Notes under the pieces: model-generated
Databases searched by the model: none
Told to the model about the DNA's origin: nothing
Seen by the model: the letters and a program-made list of their open reading frames with translations, nothing else
Translations under genes and position numbers: made by a program
In this document: piece after piece, positions 25,845-35,400 of the stretch
Position numbering within the stretch: the stretch's first letter is position 1
How the letters are laid out: the number at the start of each line of letters is the position of its first letter
Source of the DNA: RFSX01 sp965230215
Lineage (GTDB): Bacteria; Bacteroidota; Bacteroidia; Chitinophagales; Saprospiraceae
Reading direction: 5' to 3'
Length of the DNA: 64,000 nt
NCBI GenBank assembly: GCA_965230215.1
Contig: CBDDKN010000001.1
Location: forward strand, 558,001 to 622,000

Positions 25845-26996
25845 TTAATTGATCTCCTGGTATCTTGCAAGACCATTATGGAAATCCATAACTTCTCTGA
25901 ATTGCGGTTTTATATGTATCTGACCATCCAATCGGATGAAACCGATACCACCTTGGTCAATGACTCTTGCATAGCCATTCACAAAATCCCAGGCCAAGGG
26001 GTACAGGCTGTTGTTGATCTTGTTGCCATTTTGGTCAAGATATCCGAAATAGTCTCCCAATGCATAGACAATACGTCTTTCCTGTTCTTTATGAAAGTAG
26101 TTGTAGCGCGCATCTGTCACCCGACTGCCATCAAGATTGATTAAGCCCCAGGATTTGCCTTCTTTGTAAGCCAATTTTTGCTCGGAGATAGGAATTATTT
26201 CATCATGATTGAGTCGATGTAAAACTTCATATGAATTGTTGATGACAAGGTATTCATCCTGAAGATTTTTTGTGACTGCATAATTCTTATTAAATGAGAA
26301 GGTCTTTTTGAAGGCTGTGCTTTTGGTTTTCCAGTCAGACTTAGATATGTAATGATACAAATCATCCTTCTTTACTCTGATAGAATGACCTGTATCAGCA
26401 TATATCATCTGATGATTTAATGCCAATAAGGTATCGCCTTCTGTGTTGATAACACCATAGCCATCAATGCCTTTAGCGATAAGGTGATCTGCATCAAGCT
26501 CTTGCAGTGAGAAATATCTTGATTCAAACAGAATGGTTCCCGTAGTATCAATTGCTGTCCAACCGTTAGCATCAAATATACATGCATAATCAAATGTGAA
26601 ATTCTTGAACGACTGACAATTAACGGTGTCTATTATGTTGCCTTTGCTATTGATCAGTAAAATCTTATTGTCAAAATCCTGGACGAAACTATGGTTCCTG
26701 ATAAAACTATAAGCTTGCTTGTAATTGTGCTTAATGGCAACATTGCCTTGGAGGTCAAGGTAGCCCCATTTTCCATTCAGGCTTGAAGCCGCAAGACCAT
26801 TGCTAAAATCTTTGAGATCATCATATTTAGCTTTAATAGCCTTTCTTCCTGTGGTGTCGATGAAACCCCACTTCAGTCTGGGACTGACATAATCTGAGAA
26901 ATAGATATCCTCAATACTCCTGTTGGCTGTCTCCGATGCATCTTGCTTGCAACACAGTAAGAACAATGGAAGAAGGATAAGCGTTACTCTATACAT
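25845..26996 (-). CDS. WG-repeat lipoprotein
   Basis: A 383-residue protein with a lipoprotein-type signal (hydrophobic 4-14 then Cys15-Cys16) and a run of WG repeats: KWGFIDTTGRKAI, KWGYLDLQGNVAI, GWTAIDTTGTILF, GYGVINTEGDTLL, SWGLINLDGSRVT, YFGYLDQNGNKI and GIGFIRLDGQIHI. These beta-rich repeats are common in Bacteroidota and of unknown function. It stands alone between lpdA and the divergent coaD. A TATCTTTG box lies 4 bases before the ATG. Confidence 0.85.
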   Translation of the reverse strand: MYRVTLILLPLFLLCCKQDASETANRSIEDIYFSDYVSPRLKWGFIDTTGRKAIKAKYDDLKDFSNGLAASSLNGKWGYLDLQGNVAIKHNYKQAYSFIRNHSFVQDFDNKILLINSKGNIIDTVNCQSFKNFTFDYACIFDANGWTAIDTTGTILFESRYFSLQELDADHLIAKGIDGYGVINTEGDTLLALNHQMIYADTGHSIRVKKDDLYHYISKSDWKTKSTAFKKTFSFNKNYAVTKNLQDEYLVINNSYEVLHRLNHDEIIPISEQKLAYKEGKSWGLINLDGSRVTDARYNYFHKEQERRIVYALGDYFGYLDQNGNKINNSLYPLAWDFVNGYARVIDQGGIGFIRLDGQIHIKPQFREVMDFHNGLARYQEIN

Positions 26997-27000
26997 GATT

Positions 27001-27008
27001 CAAAGATA
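27001..27008 (-). promoter_or_regulatory. Probable -7 box of the WG-repeat gene, 4 bases from ATG
   Basis: On the minus strand TATCTTTG is followed by AATC and then the ATG at 26996, which would give a leaderless message. Confidence 0.45.
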
Positions 27009-27088
27009 GTTATTCAGCGCCCGTGTTTTTCGCTTCACGAATAAATAATATATCTTCGAGTCGAATTTCAGTCTAATTGCCCTAAAGA

Positions 27089-27568
27089 ATGAAAATTGCC
27101 ATATTTCCAGGTTCATTTGATCCCATAACTACGGGACATGTAGACATTATCAAACGTGCTGCACCACTATTTGATAAGATCTATGTAGCCATAGGGCAAA
27201 ATACCCAGAAAAGATACCTTTTTGATCTTGCTCAAAGAATGCAATGGCTTGAAACTTTAACCAAGCGATTTGATAATGTTGAAGCTGCCAGCTATGAAGG
27301 ATTAACAGTCAATTTTGCAAATGAAATCAACGCCAGATATCTTATTCGGGGCTTGCGAAACGCTTCTGACTTTGATTATGAGAAAACGATATCTCAGCTG
27401 AACAATATTATTGGAAAAGGACTTGAGACAGTGTTCTTCATATCACAACCCGCCTATAATCATATCAGTTCTACTATTGTACGGGAGATAATAAAAGGAA
27501 AGGGAGATGTGAGCAGCTTTGTGCCAGAGGAGATTTATAATGATTTGAAAAATAACTATTACAAATAA
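27089..27568 (+). CDS. coaD: Phosphopantetheine adenylyltransferase
   Basis: A 159-residue CoA-biosynthesis enzyme that adenylates 4'-phosphopantetheine. The nucleotidyl-transfer motif is FPGSFDPITTGHVDII (5-20), with His18 in TTGH; LIRGLRNASDFDYE and HISSTIVREI are also diagnostic. Length is normal. pruA follows after 8 bases and may be co-transcribed. Confidence 0.96.
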   Translation: MKIAIFPGSFDPITTGHVDIIKRAAPLFDKIYVAIGQNTQKRYLFDLAQRMQWLETLTKRFDNVEAASYEGLTVNFANEINARYLIRGLRNASDFDYEKTISQLNNIIGKGLETVFFISQPAYNHISSTIVREIIKGKGDVSSFVPEEIYNDLKNNYYK

Positions 27569-27576
27569 ATTAACGC

Positions 27577-29208
27577 ATGTCTAACGCAATCTATTCAGTA
27601 CCTAAGGTAAGCAATGAGCCGGTTTACAGTTATGCTCCGGGTTCATCGGAAAAGAAGGCGCTCAAAGAAGCTTTGAACGCAATGAGATCAGTTGAAATTG
27701 ATGTTCCTATGATTATAGGAGGCAAAGAGATTTATACCGATAACAAATCCGGTATGGCTCCACCTCATGATATACATCACAGTCTGGGCACATTTAACCG
27801 TGGTAATGCGGAGCATGTAAAGGATGCAATAGCTGCAGCACTCAATGCCAAGTCTGCCTGGGAGAATATGCCCTGGCAGGATCGCGCTGCTATTTTTCTA
27901 AAAGCAGCTGACTTGATATCTGGTCCTTACAGAGCCGAGTTTAGCGCTGCCACAATGCTTTGTCAATCTAAGAATGCTTATCAATCAGAAATCGATTCGA
28001 TTTGTGAATTGGCAGATTTTCTAAGGTACAATGTTAGATATATGACTGAAATATATCAGCAGCAGCCGGATAGTTCCAGAGGCATTTGGAACCGAACAGA
28101 ATACAGACCTCTTGAGGGCTTTGTATTTGCACTGACTCCATTCAACTTTACTGCGATAGCTGGCAACCTTCCTGGTACACCTGCACTGTTAGGCAATACA
28201 GTTGTGTGGAAGCCGGCTGAGAGCCAGATTTATTCTGCCCATTTTATAATGAAGATATTCAAGGAAGCGGGACTACCTGATGGTGTTATCAATCTTGTTT
28301 TTGTAGATGGACCTACAGTGGGTAAGGAGGTGTTTAGCCATCCAGAATTTGCAGGATTACATTTTACTGGTAGTACGGGTGTCTTCAAATCACTTTGGCG
28401 AACGATAGCAGATAATCTTGATATTTATAGGAGCTTTCCAAGGATTGTAGGAGAGACTGGAGGTAAGGATTTTGTTGTTGCACACCCATCAGCTAATGCG
28501 GCACAGGTTATTACAGCTCTGTCGAGAGGAGCTTTTGAATTCCAGGGCCAGAAATGTTCTGCAGCTTCCAGAGCTTATATTTCTTCATCTATGTGGCCAG
28601 AGGTCAAAGAAGGTTTGATTCGTGACATAGGAAGTTTTAAGATGGGAGGCGTGGAAGACTTCAGCAATTTTATTACTGCAGTTATTGATGAGAAAGCTTT
28701 TCATAAGATTAGTGCATACATAGAGGATGTTAAAAAATCTGATGATGCAGAAATCATTGTTGGCGGAAATGCGGATATGTCGAAAGGCTACTTCATAGAG
28801 CCTACTGTTATATTGGCGAAAGACCCTAAGTACAGAACAATGTGTGAAGAGATATTCGGACCTGTACTTACGATATATGTTTATGAAGACGCTGAATTCG
28901 ATGCGATTCTTGAGACGGTTGATAACACATCTCCTTATGCATTGACAGGCTCTTTGTTTGCGCGTGACAGGAATGTTATTAATTCCGCATCAGATAAATT
29001 GAGATATTCAGCGGGCAACTACTATATAAATGACAAACCTACAGGTGCCGTTGTTGGACAACAGCCTTTTGGCGGTGCAAGAGGATCAGGCACCAATGAT
29101 AAAGCGGGCTCTGTTCTTAATCTATACAGATGGTTGTCACCACGCACAATTAAAGAAAGCTTTATTGCTCCAACGGATTACAGATATCCGTTTCTTGGAG
29201 AAGAATAA
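27577..29208 (+). CDS. pruA: L-glutamate gamma-semialdehyde dehydrogenase (1-pyrroline-5-carboxylate dehydrogenase)
   Basis: A 543-residue aldehyde dehydrogenase that oxidises glutamate semialdehyde to glutamate in proline catabolism. LTPFNFTAIAGNLPGTPALLGN, FTGSTGVFKSLW, IVGETGGKDF and the nucleophilic cysteine in GQKCSAASRAY match the P5C dehydrogenase branch, as does the C-terminal QQPFGGARGSGTNDKAG. No proline dehydrogenase is adjacent. The stop codon directly abuts the end of the convergent rhomboid gene without a terminator. Confidence 0.94.
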   Translation: MSNAIYSVPKVSNEPVYSYAPGSSEKKALKEALNAMRSVEIDVPMIIGGKEIYTDNKSGMAPPHDIHHSLGTFNRGNAEHVKDAIAAALNAKSAWENMPWQDRAAIFLKAADLISGPYRAEFSAATMLCQSKNAYQSEIDSICELADFLRYNVRYMTEIYQQQPDSSRGIWNRTEYRPLEGFVFALTPFNFTAIAGNLPGTPALLGNTVVWKPAESQIYSAHFIMKIFKEAGLPDGVINLVFVDGPTVGKEVFSHPEFAGLHFTGSTGVFKSLWRTIADNLDIYRSFPRIVGETGGKDFVVAHPSANAAQVITALSRGAFEFQGQKCSAASRAYISSSMWPEVKEGLIRDIGSFKMGGVEDFSNFITAVIDEKAFHKISAYIEDVKKSDDAEIIVGGNADMSKGYFIEPTVILAKDPKYRTMCEEIFGPVLTIYVYEDAEFDAILETVDNTSPYALTGSLFARDRNVINSASDKLRYSAGNYYINDKPTGAVVGQQPFGGARGSGTNDKAGSVLNLYRWLSPRTIKESFIAPTDYRYPFLGEE

Positions 29209-29841
29209 TCAGAAAAATGGAGGTGGCCATACCGGTCCCTCCATTAAACTTTGCAGGAATATCTTGGCGACAACTGGTCTGCTGAGTACTATAAATAGAA
29301 TTCCATAGATAGCTCCATACAGGTGAGCACTGTGTCCTATGCCATCATGCTTTCTCTTGTTATCGGCCCAATGCGAATAGTATAAATATCCAGCTGCAAA
29401 AACGATAGCTGGTACAGGCGGATATAGAAACCAAGCCCATGGATCCAAAAGACAGTATACCATTACCAGTGCCGAGGTAGCCCCAGAGGCTCCTACTGCA
29501 GCATAGTTATAGTTGTTTTTATGTCTGAAGTGTGTGGGTAGATCAGCTACGAATATAGAGCTGAGGTAGAAAAATATAAAAAACAGATTTCCCATAGTAC
29601 CTCCATACAATACCGAAAATGAACCTTCAATCGTCTGTCCAAACATGTATAGAACAAACATGTTGATCATCAGATGGCCACTGCTTCCATGTATAAATCC
29701 ACTGCTTACCAATCTGTAATATTCTTTGCTATGATGTTCCAAATAGGGGTGATGCCTAAGACTGCTGATTATATTGGGGTTGCTAAATGCTTGAATCGAT
29801 ATCAGAACTGTTAGAATAATTATGGCAAGTGTCACAGACAT
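29209..29841 (-). CDS. Rhomboid-family intramembrane serine protease
   Basis: A 210-residue integral membrane protein with six hydrophobic segments. The rhomboid features are SSGHLMINMFVLYMFG (the HxxxN loop-side motif), the catalytic serine in AVGASGATSALV and the catalytic histidine in GHSAHLYGAIYGIL. Rhomboids cleave membrane proteins within the bilayer; the substrate is unknown. It is followed on the same strand (upstream) by rlmH 20 bases away. Confidence 0.92.
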   Translation of the reverse strand: MSVTLAIIILTVLISIQAFSNPNIISSLRHHPYLEHHSKEYYRLVSSGFIHGSSGHLMINMFVLYMFGQTIEGSFSVLYGGTMGNLFFIFFYLSSIFVADLPTHFRHKNNYNYAAVGASGATSALVMVYCLLDPWAWFLYPPVPAIVFAAGYLYYSHWADNKRKHDGIGHSAHLYGAIYGILFIVLSRPVVAKIFLQSLMEGPVWPPPFF

Positions 29842-29861
29842 ATTTGGTCATATTTTATGAA

Positions 29862-30338
29862 TCAATCGTTATGATAAGGTTCATTATTTAAAATAGAGAA
29901 TCCACGATAAAGCTGCTCAAGGAAAACCAATCTGGCCAAATGATGCGGAAAGGTTAAATCTGATAGTGATATAACGGCATCAGCTTCAGATCTAAACTGG
30001 GCATTAAAGCCGTAGGCACCACCAATAATGAAATTAAGTTTTGGACTGATGCTAAGTTGCTTTTCCAGAAAGAGGGCAAACTCTCGTGAATTAAATTTTT
30101 TTCCTGTTTCATCAAGTAAAATAAGTCTGGCACTGCTTTCTCTTTTGGAATTAAACAGCTGACTTTCTGAATGTCTTACTTCTTCTGGAGATAAGCTTTT
30201 TGTATTCTTAAGAGGTGCTATTGCAGAGATATTGAATTTGCAGTATCTCTTAATCCTTTTATAGAATTCAGCTTCGGCTTCAGAATAAAGATTCTTCGAT
30301 TGTTTTCCTATATAAAATAAATCAATCTTCATGTCCAA
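29862..30338 (-). CDS. rlmH: 23S rRNA (pseudouridine-1915-N3)-methyltransferase
   Basis: A 158-residue SPOUT methyltransferase modifying helix 69 of 23S rRNA. ILLDETGKKFNSREFA, FIIGGAYGF and LTFPHHLARLVFLEQLYRGF are diagnostic; they form the knotted S-adenosylmethionine site. Its start overlaps the end of the upstream CHAP gene by 17 bases, so translation is probably coupled. Confidence 0.95.
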   Translation of the reverse strand: MDMKIDLFYIGKQSKNLYSEAEAEFYKRIKRYCKFNISAIAPLKNTKSLSPEEVRHSESQLFNSKRESSARLILLDETGKKFNSREFALFLEKQLSISPKLNFIIGGAYGFNAQFRSEADAVISLSDLTFPHHLARLVFLEQLYRGFSILNNEPYHND

Positions 30339-30966
30339 AGATGCTTAGCCATCCAAGAATAGTCTTATCCGAAAGGTAGAAACGCTCTTTGTGTTTGATC
30401 ATGGGGATAAGGATTCTGCTTTTATAACCTACATTTTGCTGAACCAACTCTATATGGTCATTAGCTACTTTGGATATAATCCCTGTATGGCCAAACTTAT
30501 TTTTTGTGGTTCCGCCATAGATCACAATATCTCCTTTTGAAGGTTTGCGGGAAGAGCCATTCGTATATTGATACAATGCTCTTTCTGGATTGGTCTCACC
30601 ATCAGCATACTGGTTGTCAAAGAAATCTTTGGCATGACCATAACTGTCTGGCATTTTATGATCATAGTATTCGTAATAGTATCTCTTAACAAATTCAACA
30701 CACTGATATTTAAGGCCCAGATTATAGCCATCTGCGGTTGTGTTGCGGCCAGACACATTGCTCATAGATCCGTTGTAAAATACTGCAACGCCGTTCAGTC
30801 TATCTATGATCTGACCAACTTTAAAGTCGCTGTTGTCGCCAATTTTGGCTTTGTCTGAGCGGGTATAAATCTCAGGCTCTGTTACCATTGATTTTGATTG
30901 TTCAGCATGTATGCCCATACATACAAGTGAAATCAAAATAGTCGCTTTTACAAGTGCTGAGATCAT
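30322..30966 (-). CDS. Exported CHAP-domain (NlpC/P60-like) amidase/peptidase
   Basis: A 214-residue protein with a signal peptide (about 1-22, ending GIHAEQ) and a CHAP domain from about 80 to 200. The catalytic cysteine is in YQCVEFVKRYY and the histidine in KFGHTGIISKV; GDIVIYGG lies between them as usual. CHAP enzymes cut peptidoglycan peptides or related amide bonds in the periplasm. It overlaps rlmH by 17 bases, an odd functional pairing. Confidence 0.88.
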   Translation of the reverse strand: MISALVKATILISLVCMGIHAEQSKSMVTEPEIYTRSDKAKIGDNSDFKVGQIIDRLNGVAVFYNGSMSNVSGRNTTADGYNLGLKYQCVEFVKRYYYEYYDHKMPDSYGHAKDFFDNQYADGETNPERALYQYTNGSSRKPSKGDIVIYGGTTKNKFGHTGIISKVANDHIELVQQNVGYKSRILIPMIKHKERFYLSDKTILGWLSIFGHED

Positions 30967-31088
30967 GGGATATAAAATTACACAATTAATAAAAGTCTGT
31001 TGGAATCTATTAAGGAATATGAAATTCGTTACAATTAAACATAAATGGCATTTTAAATATTATAATGACGAATTGGATATACATTTTA

Positions 31089-31096
31089 TACCTTTG
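31089..31096 (+). promoter_or_regulatory. Probable -7 box of ffh
   Basis: TACCTTTG fits TAnnTTTG and lies 23 bases upstream of the ffh ATG at 31120. No TTG at normal -33 spacing was found. Confidence 0.45.
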
Positions 31097-31119
31097 TAGC
31101 CCTAATAAAAAGTAAACAG

Positions 31120-32460
31120 ATGTTTAATACTTTAAGTGATAAACTAGATCAGGCGTTTAAGAATTTATCTGGTGAAGGCAAACTCACTGAAATCAATATT
31201 GCACAGTCAATAAAAGAAATTCGTAGAGCACTTGTTGCAGCGGATGTGAACTATAAGATTGCCAAGGAATTCACGGACAAGGTTAAAGATCAAGCTCTTG
31301 GTACAAGAAATGTGCTAAAGGCAGTTAAGCCTGGTGAAATGATGGTTAAGATCGTCATGGATGAGATGGTTGAACTCATGGGCGGTCAGTCAGTTGGTAT
31401 CAATACTGCAGGGACACCGGGAGTTATACTTATCGCTGGGCTGCAGGGTTCTGGTAAAACCACTTTCACCGGTAAACTTGCTAAATATCTTAAAGAGAAG
31501 AAACGTCTTAAAGTATTGGTAGCTGCATGTGATGTCTACAGACCTGCTGCGATCGATCAGTTGACTGTATTGGCAGAACAGGTATCCGTCGACATATATA
31601 AAGAACCAGGAAATACCAATCCAGTAGATATTGCATCCAAAGCTGTGGTATATGGCAAGCAAAACAACTACGGCGTAGTGATCATCGATACTGCGGGTAG
31701 ATTATCTGTGGATGAAGAGATGATGGATGAAATCGCTGCCATTAAGAATGCCATTACACCTTCAGAAACTTTATTTGTTGTTGATTCGATGACAGGTCAG
31801 GATGCCGTTAACACAGCTGCGGCCTTTAATGAAAAGATCGATTACAATGGTGTTGTTCTGACGAAGTTGGATGGTGACACACGCGGTGGTGCGGCCCTAT
31901 CCGTGAAATATACTGTCGGAAAGCCTATCAAATTTGTTTCAACAGGGGAGAAAATGGATGCGATTGATGTGTTCCACCCTGATCGTATGGCTCAGCGTAT
32001 TCTCGGTATGGGGGATATCGTGAGTTTTGTTGAAAAAGCTCAAGATCAATTTGATGAAAAAGAAGCCAAGCGACTGGAGAAGAAAATCAAGAAAAATAAG
32101 TTTGATTTTAATGATTTCTTAGGTCAGATGGCCCAGATCAAAAAGATGGGGGATTTGCGCTCATTAATGGGCATGATTCCTGGAATGAGCAAGTTGAAAG
32201 ATATTGATATTGACGATGACGCATTTGGCAAAGTGGAATCCATTATTCTGTCTATGACACCTGATGAAAGAACCAATCCGGACCTGCTGAATATGAGCCG
32301 CAAGAAGAGAATAGCCAAGGGATGTGGACGCAGTATTCACGAGATTAATATGTTCATCAAACAATTCAATCAGATGCGAAAAATGATGCATATGATGTCA
32401 AAAGGGAAAGGCATGCAGCAGATGATGGGAAATATGCCAAATATGCGCGGATTTAATTAA
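31120..32460 (+). CDS. ffh: Signal recognition particle GTPase
   Basis: A 446-residue SRP54 homologue that delivers nascent membrane and secreted proteins to FtsY and the Sec translocon. N domain (1-90), then the GTPase domain with GLQGSGKTTFTGKLA, DTAGRL and TKLDGDTRGG, then the methionine-rich M domain (from about 300, with GMIPGMSKL, RKKRIAKGCGRS and a tail rich in Met) that binds signal sequences and SRP RNA. Length is normal. No SRP RNA gene was recognised nearby. Confidence 0.97.
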   Translation: MFNTLSDKLDQAFKNLSGEGKLTEINIAQSIKEIRRALVAADVNYKIAKEFTDKVKDQALGTRNVLKAVKPGEMMVKIVMDEMVELMGGQSVGINTAGTPGVILIAGLQGSGKTTFTGKLAKYLKEKKRLKVLVAACDVYRPAAIDQLTVLAEQVSVDIYKEPGNTNPVDIASKAVVYGKQNNYGVVIIDTAGRLSVDEEMMDEIAAIKNAITPSETLFVVDSMTGQDAVNTAAAFNEKIDYNGVVLTKLDGDTRGGAALSVKYTVGKPIKFVSTGEKMDAIDVFHPDRMAQRILGMGDIVSFVEKAQDQFDEKEAKRLEKKIKKNKFDFNDFLGQMAQIKKMGDLRSLMGMIPGMSKLKDIDIDDDAFGKVESIILSMTPDERTNPDLLNMSRKKRIAKGCGRSIHEINMFIKQFNQMRKMMHMMSKGKGMQQMMGNMPNMRGFN

Positions 32461-32496
32461 ATATTTTTCTATTTTGGGAGGTAAAGCAATATAAAA

Positions 32497-35400
32497 ATGA
32501 AAAACGTTTACTTCCTATTATTTTTACTAAGTAGCATAACGCTTAGTGCACAACTTCCAGACTGGTCAACAGCACCAGATTTTTCTCTACCGGATACAGA
32601 AGATACGCAGCATGATCTATATGATTATCTGGATGATGGTTATTCTGTTGTTCTGGATTTTTCAGCAACATGGTGTGGGCCTTGTTGGAACTATCACCAG
32701 AATGGTGTTCTTGAAGAACTTTATGATGAATATGGTCCAGGAGGAGAGGACAAAGTGATGGTCTTCATGGTTGAAGCCGACCCAAATACTTCACAGCCAT
32801 GTATCTATGGTCCTTCCGGATGTTCGGGTGGATCAATAGGGGATTGGACAGCTGGAACAAGTTATCCTATTCTCAACCCTGACTCAGGGGATGCTGCTCA
32901 GGTGAATGCAGACTTTCAGATCAACTATTATCCAACATTATATGGTGTAGCACCTAATGGAGACATCTATGAGGTTGGTCAGGCCAATTTTAATACTTGG
33001 GAAAGTTGGGTAGCTGAATCATTTCAGATGCATAACACTAGCTGGAGTCAGAACGAGGAGGATTGTACGGCATCTTTCATAGATCTTCATTTGGAAGGTG
33101 GTCATGGCACCGTTCAGTATGAGTGGTCAAATGGATCTACATCACAAGACCTATCAGATATAGCACCGGGTGATTATTTTGTCACCTTGACAGATGATAA
33201 TGATTATGAGGTTGTAATAGGACCGATTGAAATAGAATTCAATAATGGTGGAAATCTCGAATTAATCGATTTAGGTCATATTACATGTAATGGTGGAGAT
33301 GAAGGCTTTATAGAAGTTGAATTTACTGAGGGTACAGGAGATTATGAATATGATTGGTCACATGGTGAAACCACAGCCTATGTAGATGATCTCACGGCTG
33401 GTGATTATACTGTAGTTGCTACGGATGTAAACACAGGTTGTGAATTTGAAATGGAATTTGAAATAGAAGAACCAGACGAATTGGAGTATGAATTGGAGAT
33501 ATTTCAGCCTGATTGTGCTGGGGAGGAACCAGGCGCCATTGAATTCTTTATAGACGGTGGCACGTGGCCAATAACCTTCTTCTATGAAGATTTTGATACA
33601 CGTGAGGAATATGTAGAGCTTGAACCCGGTGTTTATAATGTCACAATTATGGATTTCAACGGTTGTGAGCTAGAAGCAGAGACTTTCGAAATAGTAGCTG
33701 CTGACGCGCCAATGGCTTATTCAAGTGCGACAGGCATATTTAATTGCCAGAACGTAAGCGTTTCCGTCGCGATCGACAGCTCATCTGCAGGTCCAAATAT
33801 TTCCTATGCTTGGTTTGATCCAAGTATGACTTACATTGGTAGTGACTCACTGACATCAGTGGATTCATCAGGATTATACACATTACAGGTAACAAATAGT
33901 GAATCTGGTTGTGTTACCAGTTCTACGGTAATGGTAATGGAAAATTATGAAGAACCTGATGCCGTTGTTCAAACGCTCAATAATATTGATTGTAATAATA
34001 ATACAGCAATTCTTAGTGCTCAGGGATCAAGCATGGACTCAACCGTCACCTATGTATGGACTACTGTTGATGGTTCAATTTTATCAGATCCAAGCTTACC
34101 AGAAATTGAAGTTTCCAGCGCAGGAACCTATAGTCTTGAAGTAATAAATACGATTAGTGGATGTATGGCGAGCGCAAGTACGGAAGTACTTTCAGTTGAT
34201 GTTCCTGAATTACAGGTTGACGGAGAGACTTCATTCTGTGAAGGCGGTGCCACGACCTTATGTGTAACGCCTAATGCGGATGAATCTGTTCAGTGGTTTA
34301 GAGATGGCGATTTGCTCGGCAATCAGGTTTGTCTGACAGTTGAAGAAAGCCTTGATATACAGGTAGTACTTACCAATTCAGTTACGGGTTGTGAAGCCAT
34401 TGAAGCTATTACCACAAGTACTATCGAATTGCCTTCAGCTGATGTAGCTGGTGATTTCGAATTTTGTGCTGGTGAATCGGCAGTGTTGTGCTTAGATGAC
34501 AGTGCAAATGCAGAAGCCACGTGGACAGTTGACGGTGTTATAATCAGTACGACTGAGTGTGTTACCGTTAACACTACAGCAGACTTAATGCTTACGGTTA
34601 CCAGTACAGAAAGTTTATGTAGCAACAGCAATATGGTATATATTCAGGAGAACGCATTGCCAGAGGTGGTCTTTAATGGTACTACGGATTTTTGTGAAGG
34701 CGAAAGCACGACAATTTGTGTAGACAATGGCGCAAATGCTTCAGTAATTTGGAGAGAATCAGGTAATGATGTCGGAAATGGGGAATGTATAGTTGTTGAT
34801 TATGCTTCGGTTTTTGAAGTTGTTTATACGGATAACTTGACTGGTTGTTCAACTGAGGCATCTATCAATACGCAAACTTATGATGCACCTGAAGTAGAGG
34901 TGACTTCATCTGGCTTGCTTGATTGCACTAATGGAGTGGTAATGTTAAATGTAGAAGGTCTTGGTGCTGACGAAACTGTCTTATGGCTTGATGAAGATAA
35001 CAATGTTGTCGGAAGTGAAGCCAATATTGATGTTACGGATGCTGGGGTATATACTGCCTATGTGGAGACATTGGAAGGATGTAGTTCTCAGACCATGTAT
35101 GAGGTAGAGCTGGATCCAGAAGATCTGCCGATGGCGGACTTTGCCTATAGCGCTGACGAATTCAGTTTCCAATTCAATAACCTAAGCGAAAGTTTTAATG
35201 AATTGGTTTGGGACTTTGGTGATGGAAATACATCTACTGAAACTGACCCTTCGCATGTTTATACCGATGCTGGTTTTTATACAGTTGTCCTGAGTGTAAC
35301 GAATGATTGTGGTACAAGCAGACTAGAAATTGAAGTGGCTGCATATTCAGCTCTTCAGTTGACTACGGTCAGTTCAGACGTGTCATGTTATGGCGGTAAT

